The notes below the pieces were generated by a model, which saw only the letters and a list, made by a program, of their open reading frames with translations, did not search any database and was not told the origin of the DNA. The position numbers and the translations under genes are program-made. A stretch of 64,000 nucleotides of DNA from Parasutterella secunda (GTDB lineage: Bacteria > Pseudomonadota > Gammaproteobacteria > Burkholderiales > Burkholderiaceae_F). Shown here piece after piece: positions 10,987 to 20,158 of the stretch. The stretch covers positions 1-64,000 of the forward strand of contig NZ_JAMBLT010000004.1 of assembly GCF_023336895.1 (NCBI RefSeq). The letters run 5' to 3'. Numbering within the stretch: the stretch's first letter is position 1; the number at the start of each line of letters is the position of its first letter.

Positions 10987-11472
10987 TTAATGTTCTACGA
11001 GTTCAATAGCCTCTTTGCCGGTTATGTGTTCGATGGCAATATCAATGATGGCAACGTAGGCAAGTTTTTGATGGGCTTCGGCTTCTCCCTCTTTTCGATA
11101 ATCCGGAGCAAACTTATCGACGAGTTTTTCTAAAACGGCGAGTTTTTCCTTAGGATCGGTAACGAATCGTGCGGTGCCGAAAACAATAACGCTTCGAAAG
11201 TAACTTGTAAGCGTTTCAGGATGAATTTCATCTTTTTCAATGACGCATAACGATACTTTGGGATTGGCTTTAAGAGCCGCAATTTTATGGCCCATCGGAG
11301 CACTGTGGATGTAGAGGTGCCCTTCATCGTAGACCGGACTGACAGGTACCGCGTACGTATAGCCCGTGATGTTGTCAAAAATAGCCAACACTGCATTGGT
11401 GGTTTTTCTCAAAATATCAATTGATCGTTCCTGAGAGATTTGCTGTAAGTGGCGACGCATGTTGGGAAACAT
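10987..11472 (-). CDS. Nim-like FMN-binding protein (PNPOx-like fold)
   Basis: A 161-residue protein of the pyridoxamine-5'-phosphate-oxidase-like split barrel, closest in pattern to the NimA/nitroimidazole-reductase group. The segment TTNAVLAIFDNITGYTYAVPVSPVYDEGHLYIHSAPMGHKIAALKANPKVSLCVIE contains the typical flavin-site strand order with SAPxGHK. It lies 12 bases after the SMR exporter gene and must share its riboswitch-controlled transcript. The actual substrate is unknown. A link to guanidine metabolism is only an inference from the operon. Confidence 0.82.
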   Translation of the reverse strand: MFPNMRRHLQQISQERSIDILRKTTNAVLAIFDNITGYTYAVPVSPVYDEGHLYIHSAPMGHKIAALKANPKVSLCVIEKDEIHPETLTSYFRSVIVFGTARFVTDPKEKLAVLEKLVDKFAPDYRKEGEAEAHQKLAYVAIIDIAIEHITGKEAIELVEH

Positions 11473-11483
11473 GGATATGCTCC

Positions 11484-11798
11484 TTATTGAGTGACTTTAA
11501 GACCGACAATGCCGATCAGAATCATGGATAAGAACAGAATCCGGCAAAAACTTACCGGCTCGTTAAATAAAAGAATTCCCAAGATGACGGTACCCATGAT
11601 GCCGATACCGGTCCAAACCGCATAGGCCGTACCAATGGGGATCGTTTTGAGGGAATGGGCAAGAAGGAAAAAACTCAAAATCATCACGCCAATCGCAAGG
11701 ATTGAAGGGATGAGACGTGTGAAACCGTGGGAGTATTTCAGGGCGATTGCCCAGCCGATTTCAGTTAAACCGGCGAAAAATAAAGACAGCCAGGCCAT
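11484..11798 (-). CDS. gdx: SMR-family guanidinium exporter (SugE/Gdx type)
   Basis: A 104-residue four-helix small multidrug resistance protein. It keeps the essential membrane glutamate at residue 13 (LTEIGWAIALK) and the Gdx-type helix-3 motif AYAVWTGIGIMGTVILG. Gdx proteins are dual-topology dimers exchanging guanidinium for protons. The assignment to the guanidinium branch rather than the EmrE branch is strongly supported by the guanidine-II riboswitch immediately upstream. AAAGGA provides the ribosome-binding site. Confidence 0.92.
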   Translation of the reverse strand: MAWLSLFFAGLTEIGWAIALKYSHGFTRLIPSILAIGVMILSFFLLAHSLKTIPIGTAYAVWTGIGIMGTVILGILLFNEPVSFCRILFLSMILIGIVGLKVTQ

Positions 11799-11815
11799 AA
11801 GTCATTCCTTTAGCC

Positions 11816-11852
11816 GGGGCCGTCCCCAATGGTGCAAAGAGCGGTCGTCCGC
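11816..11852 (-). promoter_or_regulatory. Guanidine-II (mini-ykkC) riboswitch
   Basis: The transcript contains two consecutive hairpins whose loops are both ACGR: GCGG-ACGA-CCGC (complement of 11841-11852) and GGGG-ACGG-CCCC (complement of 11816-11827), separated by 13 bases. This is the defining architecture of the guanidine-II class. The second hairpin lies five bases before the AAAGGA ribosome-binding site of the exporter gene, consistent with translational control. A TATACT -10 box lies at 11861-11866 (complement). Confidence 0.93.
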
Positions 11853-11872
11853 TGCCTGGCAGTATAACAAAG

Positions 11873-12169
11873 TTAGCGACTAGGAAGACTTGCCATTTTG
11901 ACCGTATTGCAGATATCCAACGCTCGCATGGCGTTGTAGGAACTCATCAAGTATTGGCGGTAGGCCAAGCCGCAACCAACGGTGCCATTGTGAATACCGG
12001 CCATCGCAACGCTCTTGAGATAACGGACAAGGTCTCGGAATTCTTTCGCCGAAAGAGTCAACCGTTGAGTTAAGTTTGCTAAACAAGCAGGCTTCGGACC
12101 GCTAAAAGTGTGGTTCTCGCACGCTTTCATAATGCAACGAACTTCTTCGCTTTTGAACTGAAATGGCAT
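11873..12169 (-). CDS. Hypothetical protein (98 aa)
   Basis: A frame of 98 residues starting MPFQFKSEEVRC, with AAGGA about 10 bases before the ATG at 12169. An upstream ATG at 12196 lacks a comparable site. It contains four cysteines and no membrane segment or signal peptide. I do not recognise a family. It ends immediately upstream of the guanidine-II promoter region on the same strand, with no terminator seen between them, so readthrough into the exporter operon is possible. Confidence 0.5.
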   Translation of the reverse strand: MPFQFKSEEVRCIMKACENHTFSGPKPACLANLTQRLTLSAKEFRDLVRYLKSVAMAGIHNGTVGCGLAYRQYLMSSYNAMRALDICNTVKMASLPSR

Positions 12170-12360
12170 GTCTCTTTTTCCTTTTTTCTTCTGCATTTCA
12201 GTATCTCAAATTACCTAGAAATACTTCTCTCAACTTGTTAGAAAATTTTTAAGCAATGTTTGGTTAACTGAAATTTATTTAGTGGAATCAAATGGATAAA
12301 TTGTTTTAATCGCAGCGAATCTTTCAAATATTTGAGAAATGACACAAAGATTTGCACAAA

Positions 12361-12381
12361 CGCCGGCACAGAGTACCGGCG
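12361..12381 (-). terminator. Probable terminator of the carboxymuconolactone decarboxylase gene
   Basis: A 6-bp stem CGCCGG / CCGGCG with a nine-base loop followed by GTTTGTG on the minus strand. The T-tract is weak. Confidence 0.45.
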
Positions 12382-12398
12382 CTAGCACGAAAAGAAAA

Positions 12399-13181
12399 CT
12401 ATTTGGCGATTTCGTTAACAACAGCCAATGCGTTTAGCGTTCTGGGAAAACCGATATACGGCATGGCGACCATAATGGTATCAATTAGATCCTGTTTGGA
12501 GTTGCCGACAGAAAGGTTGGCGGCTGTGTGTGCTTTTAACTGCGGTTCGCAACCGCCCAGACACATAATGGCGGTGAAAGTGATCAGTTCGCGGGCTTTC
12601 AAGTCAAGACCAGTGCGTGTGTAGAAATCACCGAAGCAGTAGGCGGTCAGCGCTTGTTTGCTGATATAGGCTTGATTTTCGGGTGTTGACGCATGCATTT
12701 TGTCAATGGCGTTACCAAAAATGCCCTTTTGCACCGCGAGCCCCTTTTCAAAGCGCGTATTTTCATTGACCGTGCTCTGCGAGGTTGGAATTGGATTTTG
12801 TCCCAGCTTTTGCAAGGCGTCGTTGACTTCCACGAGAGCACTTTCAACCCGGGTAATACCGATGTAGGGGGCGCACTGATAAAGCGTTTCTTTGATTTCC
12901 ACCACAGACATACCGGCTTTGAGTGCATCCGCCGTAGCCTGATGAAGACGGGTTACGCCACTAATGGTTGTCAGTGCAGCCAAAGTGATCATGTTGCGAT
13001 TTTTAACTGACATTTCACCGGCTTGCGGCATTTCTTTTTTAAGCAAGTAGTCTTCAATCGCTGAGAAATCTGGGTCCATCTTAGCCAATTGACTTTCTTG
13101 TGCACTCGGTGTTGCGAGGGCGTCGGCGGCAAAAGCCGCGGGAATAATGGAACTGCTCATCAATAAAGTCCTTCTTTTCAT
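12399..13181 (-). CDS. Exported double carboxymuconolactone-decarboxylase-domain protein
   Basis: About 260 residues. The N-terminus MKRRTLLMSSSIIPAAFA has a paired-arginine Tat-like export signal. Two carboxymuconolactone decarboxylase / AhpD-like domains follow, about residues 45-120 and 160-255. The first has LAALTTISGVTRLHQATADALKAG and the second LITFTAIMCLGGCEPQLKAHTAANLSVG. AhpD-type CxxC pairs are absent (the second domain has a single nearby Cys), so redox or decarboxylase activity is unproven. The start at 13181 is favoured by GGGAG seven bases upstream. Divergent from an AraC-type regulator that probably controls it. Confidence 0.82.
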   Translation of the reverse strand: MKRRTLLMSSSIIPAAFAADALATPSAQESQLAKMDPDFSAIEDYLLKKEMPQAGEMSVKNRNMITLAALTTISGVTRLHQATADALKAGMSVVEIKETLYQCAPYIGITRVESALVEVNDALQKLGQNPIPTSQSTVNENTRFEKGLAVQKGIFGNAIDKMHASTPENQAYISKQALTAYCFGDFYTRTGLDLKARELITFTAIMCLGGCEPQLKAHTAANLSVGNSKQDLIDTIMVAMPYIGFPRTLNALAVVNEIAK

Positions 13182-13444
13182 TCGCATTCTCCCAATTTGG
13201 AGGGTTATGCGTTAAGTCTAAAAGTGAGGACTTGATTGAACCTCTACAAAAAGGGCGAATTTTTGCCTAAAACTGAAAAAGCGCTTTTTTAGAAATGAAT
13301 TGGTCAATGAGGGTTTTGGTCAATAATTCATTGTGAAATGTTGTAAAAAACTGTAATTTGAGAGGATTAGGCAAAAACGTGATTAATTTTGTCTTGTCTG
13401 AAAAAGTGATTCTTGCCAATAATAGACACTAGTGAGGTGTCATT
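13182..13444. promoter_or_regulatory. Divergent control region with paired TTGGTCAAT repeats
   Basis: TTGGTCAAT occurs twice in direct orientation (13300-13308 and 13316-13324). AATGAATT / AATTCATT arms flank them. Direct repeats between an AraC gene and its divergent target are the usual arrangement of AraC-family operators. Promoter boxes are not clear. Confidence 0.45.
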
Positions 13445-14374
13445 ATGCAAAGTGAAAGATTAGAGAAAATGAACGAAGAGCTCCGAGCTATCACGCTTGA
13501 GCATACGCCGGAATTGGGAACCTTTCCCACGATTATTTCGGGTTTAAGTCTATCCAGACGTGAGCAGGGTAACTGTGAAGGGGCCAGTATTTATTCAACG
13601 AGTTTGGCCTTTATCATTGATGGACAAAAGCGTTCCGTTATTGGTGATAAAGAATACGTTTATGGAAAAAATCACTGCTTAGTGGTTGGGGTCGATGTCC
13701 CGGCAACGTTTTGCACCATTGGTGCCACTCACGAACATCCGTTTTTGTCTCTTGCAGTGGAGATTGACCGTTCGGTGTTGTCAGATCTCATTATGCAATT
13801 GGAAGAAATTCACGGTTTGCCAGAAAAGCCGGTCAATGAAGCGCTTTGCGTGGGGCAGGTGGACGATGATGTGTGGGAAGCTGTGCTGCGCCTGATGCGG
13901 CTATTGGATAAACCGGTTGAAGCCAAGGTGTTGGCTCCAATGATTATTCGGGAAATTTATTTCCGCGTTCTGCAAAGTCCGCTGGGTACGAGTCTTCGAG
14001 AATTTAATGCAAAGCAGGGAGCCAGCGCGCAGATTGCTAAGGCCATCGCTTGGTTGCGTGAAAATTACGCCTCTCCTTTGAGTGTGTCGGAATTGGCCGA
14101 TAACGTGCATATGGGTGTTTCAACCTTTCACCGGCACTTCAAAGAAGTCACCTGCATGACACCGCTTCAATTTCACAAGAGTCTGCGTTTGCACGAAGCC
14201 AAACGGCTAATGTTGACTCAGAAGATGGATGCCACCACGGCTTGCTACGCAGTGGGATACGAAAGCCCCAGTCAATTTAATCGGGAATACAAACGACAGT
14301 TCGGTCTGCCACCCTATCGAGACATTAAACAGCAACGGGGTTTGGGAAGAGAGTCGTTCATGTCTATGCAATAG
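13445..14374 (+). CDS. AraC-family transcriptional regulator
   Basis: A 309-residue regulator. Residues about 20-175 form the AraC N-terminal (AraC_N type) sensing domain and about 195-295 the double helix-turn-helix. The first helix pair reads LSVSELADNVHMGVSTFHRHFKEVTCMTP and the second contains GYESPSQFNREYKRQFGLPP, both strongly conserved. GAGGTG precedes the ATG. The divergent exported decarboxylase-like gene is its most likely target. Its inducer is unknown. Confidence 0.92.
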   Translation: MQSERLEKMNEELRAITLEHTPELGTFPTIISGLSLSRREQGNCEGASIYSTSLAFIIDGQKRSVIGDKEYVYGKNHCLVVGVDVPATFCTIGATHEHPFLSLAVEIDRSVLSDLIMQLEEIHGLPEKPVNEALCVGQVDDDVWEAVLRLMRLLDKPVEAKVLAPMIIREIYFRVLQSPLGTSLREFNAKQGASAQIAKAIAWLRENYASPLSVSELADNVHMGVSTFHRHFKEVTCMTPLQFHKSLRLHEAKRLMLTQKMDATTACYAVGYESPSQFNREYKRQFGLPPYRDIKQQRGLGRESFMSMQ

Positions 14375-14442
14375 TTCGGTACTTTTGACTTCAGGCGGCT
14401 AAAATACGCCGTCTGAAGTCGATGATACGGAAGGAATTTTTC

Positions 14443-15594
14443 GTGATTAATGTTTTAATGATTATTTCATTGGTTTTGGTGGCTTATGTTTTTCTAAGTT
14501 ATGTGCTGCCATTTAAAGCTTCTTGGAAGGTCAAGCTGGGCTTAACGGTCTTTTTCCTCGCCATCAGTCAGAAATTTTCCTATTACTACTATTTCGGCGG
14601 GCACATGTTTAATCCCCAACTTTCAGAGACAACGCTGATTGTTTGGGAGTCGCTTTTTAACATTTTGCTGGTCTTGGTACCTTTGTTAGTGGTCAAAGAC
14701 CTTCTTTTTGTATTGGTGACCGTTGTCAATAAGGCCACCGGTTCTCATGTGCCTTGGCCATTAAAAGAAGCAAAAAATCGTTGGCTTCTTTTAATTTTTT
14801 CAGTAGCAGCTGCCATATCTGGTACTCACTATGCTCTGACGGTGCCGACGGTGCATCGTGTGGAAATTACACTGGATCGCCTCGCTCCTGAATTTGATGG
14901 TTATCGAATTGTGCAGATGGCCGACTTGCATGTCGGACAACTCTTAAAACGTCCGTGGCTAGAGGCTGTCATTGATACTGCCAACGAATTGGATGCTGAC
15001 GCAGTGGTTCTGGTTGGCGACATGATTGAGGGAACTGAAGCTTCTTTGGCACAAGAGGTACAGGCCTACGGCAGGATTAAATCCAAAGATGGCGTCTATG
15101 GTGTAACGGGAAATCATGAGTGGCATCATGGTGCGGCTGCATGGGTGAGATTTTTCGAGGACAGCGGTGTGACGATGCTTGAAAATCGCCACCACGTTAT
15201 TACCCGTGGAAGCGCTCAATTGGTTTTGGCTGGAACCACTGACCGCTCGGCGGTGCGTTACGGAGCTACGGGCCCCGATTTGAAGAAAGCCCTGCAGGGA
15301 GCTCCGGATGCGGCGACCATTTTGCTTGCTCACCAACCTAAGGGTGCCAAGACTTTGGAAGGCGTGGATTTACAGCTTTCCGGGCATACGCATGGCGGTC
15401 TTTATGCCCTGATGCAGCCGGTTGTTGCTTTCTTTAACGACGGTTTTGTCTCTGGTCTCTATCAAGCCAATAAAACAACGCAACTTTATGTTTCTCCAGG
15501 AACCGGTCTTTGGACCGGAATGGCGCTTCGCGTCATGGATCCCTCGGAGATCACAGAAATTGTTTTAAGGTCAAAACCAGAACCTAGGAAATAG
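14443..15594 (+). CDS. Membrane-anchored metallophosphoesterase (YaeI/YkuE-like)
   Basis: About 383 residues. Four or so hydrophobic segments (residues 1-20, about 30-50, 75-100, 120-140) precede a calcineurin-like phosphoesterase domain. The metal ligands are visible in order: DLHVGQ, GDMIEG, GNHEWHHG, and HQP followed by SGHTHGG. Family members with this layout hydrolyse lipid-linked or UDP-diacylglucosamine-type phosphoesters, but the substrate here is not known. The GTG at 14443 is preferred to the ATG at 14422 because AAGGA lies seven bases upstream of it. Confidence 0.88.
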   Translation: MINVLMIISLVLVAYVFLSYVLPFKASWKVKLGLTVFFLAISQKFSYYYYFGGHMFNPQLSETTLIVWESLFNILLVLVPLLVVKDLLFVLVTVVNKATGSHVPWPLKEAKNRWLLLIFSVAAAISGTHYALTVPTVHRVEITLDRLAPEFDGYRIVQMADLHVGQLLKRPWLEAVIDTANELDADAVVLVGDMIEGTEASLAQEVQAYGRIKSKDGVYGVTGNHEWHHGAAAWVRFFEDSGVTMLENRHHVITRGSAQLVLAGTTDRSAVRYGATGPDLKKALQGAPDAATILLAHQPKGAKTLEGVDLQLSGHTHGGLYALMQPVVAFFNDGFVSGLYQANKTTQLYVSPGTGLWTGMALRVMDPSEITEIVLRSKPEPRK

Positions 15595-15609
15595 ATGCGA
15601 CTACGGTGG

Positions 15610-15636
15610 GGCGGTTCAATGGCGAACCGCCTTTTT
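15610..15636 (+). terminator. Terminator of the metallophosphoesterase gene
   Basis: An 8-bp stem GGCGGTTC / GAACCGCC followed by five T. Confidence 0.88.
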
Positions 15637-17762
15637 CATTGGAAATGCTTTAGCGGCACTTTGAATTGAATATTGCGTTCTGTTTTTAACTGATCAAATT
15701 GAATTTTGTAGGACTGCGTTTGGGTATCCACATCCATAATGGTTCCACAACCGAATACCGGGTGCACAACACGGTCTCCATTTTGAAACCGTTGAATCAT
15801 GTTGGGGCTGGCTATTCGATTGACCCGTCCCTCAAAGCTCGCCGGCAATTCACGGACATAAGTTAAATTTTCACGCCCGGCATCAAAAATGAATCGAGAA
15901 GGAAGTTTGAAAACGTTGTCATTAGAAAACCCTTCACTGTCGCTTAAATACAGGGCTTTGATAGCACGGGTCATGGCAACATAGGCAATTCGTCTTTCTT
16001 CATCCATTTCTTCAGGCGTGGAAATTTTTCTAGAAGGAAAAACACCTTCATTGAGTCCGCAAATAAAGACGTAAGGGAACTCCATGCCTTTTGCGGAGTG
16101 GATCGTCATCACCTTAACGGCTTCATGCTTTTCTTTTCGATCTAAATTACTAAGTAGAGCGGTTTTATTTAAAAACTCCTGAAGTGTTGCGTCGGGATCC
16201 TGTCCTTCTTCTTCAATGGCTCGTTTAAGTTCTGCTACGTTATCCAAACGTTCTTGATCAGACTGAAGCCTCAAATAGTGTTCATAGCCACTCATATCAA
16301 GAATTCGTTGTAAAACAGAACCTAGCGATAAGGTGTGCCCGTCTTTTTTCACCGTTTCAATGGCGTAGACGTACTGCTTAGCTCCGGTTGATCGGAATAA
16401 ATCCTGCTCTAAAGTCTTCCTTAGAGCTTCGTAGAGAGAGCAATGTTCTGTCTCTGCCACAGTCTTTAGAAATTCCAGTTTTTTCTTGCCGATTTTTCTA
16501 GCCGGAGTGTTGATCGTTCGCAGAAAGGCAATATCATCGGCTGTCGTTAGCATACGCAAGTAAGAGAGACAGTCTTTAATTTCTGCCCGTGCATAGAATT
16601 CGATTCCGCTATAAATCTTGTAAGGAACAACGTTTTTGACAAAACTTTCTTCAATTGACCGACTCAAAAAGTGAGAACGATATAAAACTGCAATCTGATC
16701 ATATCGGTTGCCGGCATTGATTAATTTTTTTATTTCTTGGCTAATCCAATCGGCTTCTTCTTTTTCACTTTGTGCGTGGAAAAAGAGGGGCTTGGGACCA
16801 TTCGGTTTGGTGGCCTTCAATACCTTTGGATAACGAAGAACATTTTTCTGAATGAGCGTGTCGGCAGCTTTTAAAATTTCTGGGCTTGAGCGGTAATTTG
16901 TTTGCAGAACGATGGTTTGGGCATCCGGATATTGTTTATCGAAATCCAAGAAGAGTTTAACGTGAGCGTTTCTCCAAGTGTAAATCGTTTGATCAGGATC
17001 GCCGACAATGAAAAGATTATGGTGTTTGCCTGAAAGCATTTGAGCGATGGAATATTGTTTGGCGCTGACATCTTGGAATTCATCAACCATCACGTACTGC
17101 ATGCGGTCCTGCCATTTTTGGAGAATGTCGGGATAGTGTTTAAGAATGTAGGCGGTGAAGTTGATTAAATCGTTAAAGTCACAGGCATAGTTTTTCTTTT
17201 GCTCATAGAGATAGCGCAAAAATATGCCGTCATTAACGTCAGTTGCCAATTGAATTCGTTTTTCAAGTTCGGAGTTACTCAGCGTAAAGATTTCATTGAT
17301 GTAGCTGCCGGCCGTGAGTTTTCTGGCTTCCAGTACTTCGTCAATTTTCTGTTTAATCGTGGCCTCTTTGAGCGTTAGGCCCATTTCTTCAAAAATTTTT
17401 AATAGTAATACTCGCTGATCTTCTACATCCAAAATGATGAAATTCTTCGGATAATGCAGAACGTGAATTTCTTCTTTTAAAAATTGAACACAGAAAGCAT
17501 GCAACGTACAGATATAGCCCAAATCCAAGTCGCCTAGCCATTGACGAATGCGTTGCTTCATTTCGCTGGCGGCCTTGTTGGTAAAAGTGACGCACAAAAT
17601 ATTTTTAGCGGACACGCCTAATGTTTCTGTGAGGTAGCAGTAGCGAGCGGTCAGAGCTCGTGTTTTACCGGTGCCGGGGCCTGCTAACACACGAACATAC
17701 CCTTCAGTGGACATAACCGCTTTCTGTTGCTCAGGATTTAATCCACTCAACCATGCCTGCAT
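15636..17762 (-). CDS. UvrD/PcrA-type superfamily 1A DNA helicase
   Basis: A 708-residue 3'-5' DNA helicase. Motif I is AGPGTGKT (near residue 27), motif II DEFQDVS (near 225), then QTNYRSSPEI, and motifs V-VI MTIHSAKGMEFPYVFICG and RRIAYVAMTRA. The C-terminal 50 residues form the Tudor-like domain (GDRVVHPVFGCGTIMDVD) that in PcrA and UvrD contacts RNA polymerase. UvrD, Rep and PcrA cannot be fully separated here; the tail favours UvrD/PcrA. No clear ribosome-binding site. It converges on the phosphoesterase gene. Confidence 0.92.
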   Translation of the reverse strand: MQAWLSGLNPEQQKAVMSTEGYVRVLAGPGTGKTRALTARYCYLTETLGVSAKNILCVTFTNKAASEMKQRIRQWLGDLDLGYICTLHAFCVQFLKEEIHVLHYPKNFIILDVEDQRVLLLKIFEEMGLTLKEATIKQKIDEVLEARKLTAGSYINEIFTLSNSELEKRIQLATDVNDGIFLRYLYEQKKNYACDFNDLINFTAYILKHYPDILQKWQDRMQYVMVDEFQDVSAKQYSIAQMLSGKHHNLFIVGDPDQTIYTWRNAHVKLFLDFDKQYPDAQTIVLQTNYRSSPEILKAADTLIQKNVLRYPKVLKATKPNGPKPLFFHAQSEKEEADWISQEIKKLINAGNRYDQIAVLYRSHFLSRSIEESFVKNVVPYKIYSGIEFYARAEIKDCLSYLRMLTTADDIAFLRTINTPARKIGKKKLEFLKTVAETEHCSLYEALRKTLEQDLFRSTGAKQYVYAIETVKKDGHTLSLGSVLQRILDMSGYEHYLRLQSDQERLDNVAELKRAIEEEGQDPDATLQEFLNKTALLSNLDRKEKHEAVKVMTIHSAKGMEFPYVFICGLNEGVFPSRKISTPEEMDEERRIAYVAMTRAIKALYLSDSEGFSNDNVFKLPSRFIFDAGRENLTYVRELPASFEGRVNRIASPNMIQRFQNGDRVVHPVFGCGTIMDVDTQTQSYKIQFDQLKTERNIQFKVPLKHFQ

Positions 17763-17810
17763 TTTTGTGTCCGAAAAAATTAAGCCTCAACAGAAAAAGT
17801 ATAAAACACG

Positions 17811-17846
17811 ATTCCTCCAACTTTTAGTTTTGAAAGTTGAAGGAAT
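17811..17846 (-). terminator. Probable terminator of mnmA
   Basis: A 14-base imperfect inverted repeat (ATTCCTCCAACTTT / AAAGTTGAAGGAAT), followed on the minus strand by CGTGTTTTATAC. Confidence 0.55.
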
Positions 17847-17874
17847 CTGTGGGGGAAATGGATATTGTGAAAAC

Positions 17875-18966
17875 CTAGTGTTGATCAATTACGTCAATGA
17901 AGCCGCCGCCAAGACAAACCTCTCCGTCATAAATGACCGCGCTTTGTCCAGGGGTGACGGCCCATTGGGGTTCGTCAAAGTTCAGAGTGAACGCATTTTC
18001 TGAGATTTGGCTGACAGTGCAATTCCCATCTTTTTGCCGATAACGGGTTTTCACGGTGAGCTGACTGCCTTCAAGCGGAGCATTTCCGCTAACCCAACTG
18101 GGCATGACAGCGGTTAAGTGATGGCTCAAAAGCCAAGGATGATCATGTCCCTGGGCAATCCAAAGCGTATTGGTTGCCATGTCTTTTTTTGCGACAAACC
18201 AAGGCTCACCGTTGCCCTCGCGACTGCCGCCAACGCCAATTCCTTTGCGCTGTCCCAAAGTGTAGAAAGCCAGGCCCATGTGTTCACCGACCACGCGGCC
18301 ATCCGTTGTTTTCATGGGACCGGGGTGTGTCGGCAAGTAACGATTTAGAAATTCCCTGAACGGCCGCTCACCGATAAAACAAATGCCGGTGGAGTCTTTC
18401 TTTTTGGCATTAGGCAGTCCGATTTCTTCTGCGATACGGCGAACTTCCGTTTTGCGCAATTCACCCACAGGGAAAATCACTTTGGAAATTTGTTCTTGGG
18501 TGAGTCGATGCAAAAAATAACTTTGATCTTTGGTTTCGTCTAAACCACGAAGAAGCTGTGTTTTTCCATCAGCGGTCAGGCGAGTTCTGGCATAGTGACC
18601 GGTGGCAATGCACTCGGCCCCCATATCCATTGCATAATCAAGGAAAGCTCTGAATTTAATTTCAGCATTGCAAAGCACATCTGGATTCGGTGTACGGCCT
18701 GCTGAATATTCGCGCAGGAAATCAGCAAACACACGTTCTTTGTATTCTTTGGCAAAGTTAACGGCTTCAATATCAATGCCGATCACATCCGCTACGCTTG
18801 TGGCATCGATGAAATCCTGACGTGAAGAACAATATTCACTATCATCGTCATCTTCCCAATTTTTCATGAAAAGACCGATTACATCGTAGCCCTGTTTTTT
18901 CAGTAAATAAGCGGAAACAGAAGAGTCAACGCCGCCGGACAGACCTACCACAACACGCTTTCCCAT
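17875..18966 (-). CDS. mnmA: tRNA-specific 2-thiouridylase MnmA
   Basis: Thiolates U34 of tRNA-Lys, tRNA-Glu and tRNA-Gln. The PP-loop ATP site is [15 protein letters not shown] at residues 7-21. The catalytic cysteine pair lies in [12 protein letters not shown] and [12 protein letters not shown]. The start at 18966 ([12 protein letters not shown]) gives 363 residues, the usual length, with AGGA about nine bases upstream. A longer frame from 19059 would add 31 unconserved residues. Divergent from the nitronate monooxygenase gene. Confidence 0.96.
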   Translation of the reverse strand: MGKRVVVGLSGGVDSSVSAYLLKKQGYDVIGLFMKNWEDDDDSEYCSSRQDFIDATSVADVIGIDIEAVNFAKEYKERVFADFLREYSAGRTPNPDVLCNAEIKFRAFLDYAMDMGAECIATGHYARTRLTADGKTQLLRGLDETKDQSYFLHRLTQEQISKVIFPVGELRKTEVRRIAEEIGLPNAKKKDSTGICFIGERPFREFLNRYLPTHPGPMKTTDGRVVGEHMGLAFYTLGQRKGIGVGGSREGNGEPWFVAKKDMATNTLWIAQGHDHPWLLSHHLTAVMPSWVSGNAPLEGSQLTVKTRYRQKDGNCTVSQISENAFTLNFDEPQWAVTPGQSAVIYDGEVCLGGGFIDVIDQH

Positions 18967-19080
18967 GCCGATAATCCTAAAAATTGAATTGCGATGAGTG
19001 CAATTATAGGTTGCGATGGCAACCTGTAAAATAGCGAAGTTAATTTTGGCAATGCACATGAAGTTTTTTAGGATTTTTTG

Positions 19081-20157
19081 ATGTCAATGCAAAAGAAATT
19101 AAGCGAACAAGCTCAACGACTCACTTCACTATTAGGAATTGAAGCGCCGTTAATCGGAGCACCGATGATGGGAGCAACGACGCCGGAAATGGTGGCGGGG
19201 ATAAGTGAGGCGGGCGGCCTTGGCGTGATGCCATGCGGCATAATGAATGCCAACGAAATCCTGAGCGCGGTTAAAAGAATTAAAACGCTTACTTCAAAAC
19301 CTTTTGCTTTAAATATTCGAGTCTTTCCTCGGGCAGCGGAAGATAAAGTTGCTACGAAAAATCTTTTTGATGCGCTTGAACCTTTAAGAGAAGAGTTGGG
19401 TGTGGCGCATCAAATGGCGGATATTCCTGCTTTTGACGAGCAGTTTGAGGCCATATTGTCAGCGGACGTGCCTGTCGTAAGTTTTAGCTTCGGCGGTCCT
19501 CGTGAAATTTATGCAGAGGCTCTGGAAGCTCGACAGATCCTCATGATGGGAGCGGTCAATTCGACTCGAGAAGCGAAGGTTTTAAAAACTGCTGGCTGCT
19601 CTGTCATCATTGCTCAGGGAATAGAAGCGGGTGGTCCAAGACAGTACTTTGAAAATCCTTTGGAAGGTTCTCAAATTGGCTTGATGGCACTCTTGCCGCC
19701 CGTGGTCCGTGTTTGTGGGGACACGCCCGTTGTGGCCGCCGGTGCCATGATGAGCGCGCAACACGTCTGCGCAGCGATGATGCTGGGAGCCTGTGGGGCG
19801 CAATTGGGCTCTCTTTTGCTGAGAAGTGAAGAATCAGCGTGGCCGCAGTCGCTCAAAGATCAGATTCCTTGGTGTGATGATGCGGCTACTCGTTTGTCAG
19901 ACGTCGGTACTGGGCGTGCAACGCGTCTAATACCAACCGGAATCATCGAAGCCTTGTTCCAAGCGGGTTTGGCTGTAAGTTCTTATCCAGGTCAACTGCG
20001 TGTACTGGCTCCGATTTTTGCTGCGGCTATTGCTCAAAATCGCCCAGATTTATTGGAAATGGCTTTAGGGCAAGCCGCGCAGACTGCTCCCAAGGGAACG
20101 ACTTGCGCTATAGTGACGAAATTATTTAATGATTTAAAAGATTGTTGGAGTGAGTAG
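19081..20157 (+). CDS. Nitronate monooxygenase / 2-nitropropane dioxygenase family
   Basis: About 358 residues forming an FMN TIM barrel. It shows [27 protein letters not shown] near the N-terminus, [11 protein letters not shown] (with the family's GxEAGG motif) near residue 180, and [28 protein letters not shown] in the second FMN site. It likely oxidises alkyl nitronates or a related toxin using FMN and oxygen; enoyl-ACP reductase FabK is a related alternative. The stop overlaps the ribosome-binding site of the following nicotinamidase-like gene, so the two are coupled. Confidence 0.88.
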   Translation: MSMQKKLSEQAQRLTSLLGIEAPLIGAPMMGATTPEMVAGISEAGGLGVMPCGIMNANEILSAVKRIKTLTSKPFALNIRVFPRAAEDKVATKNLFDALEPLREELGVAHQMADIPAFDEQFEAILSADVPVVSFSFGGPREIYAEALEARQILMMGAVNSTREAKVLKTAGCSVIIAQGIEAGGPRQYFENPLEGSQIGLMALLPPVVRVCGDTPVVAAGAMMSAQHVCAAMMLGACGAQLGSLLLRSEESAWPQSLKDQIPWCDDAATRLSDVGTGRATRLIPTGIIEALFQAGLAVSSYPGQLRVLAPIFAAAIAQNRPDLLEMALGQAAQTAPKGTTCAIVTKLFNDLKDCWSE

Positions 20158-20158
20158 C

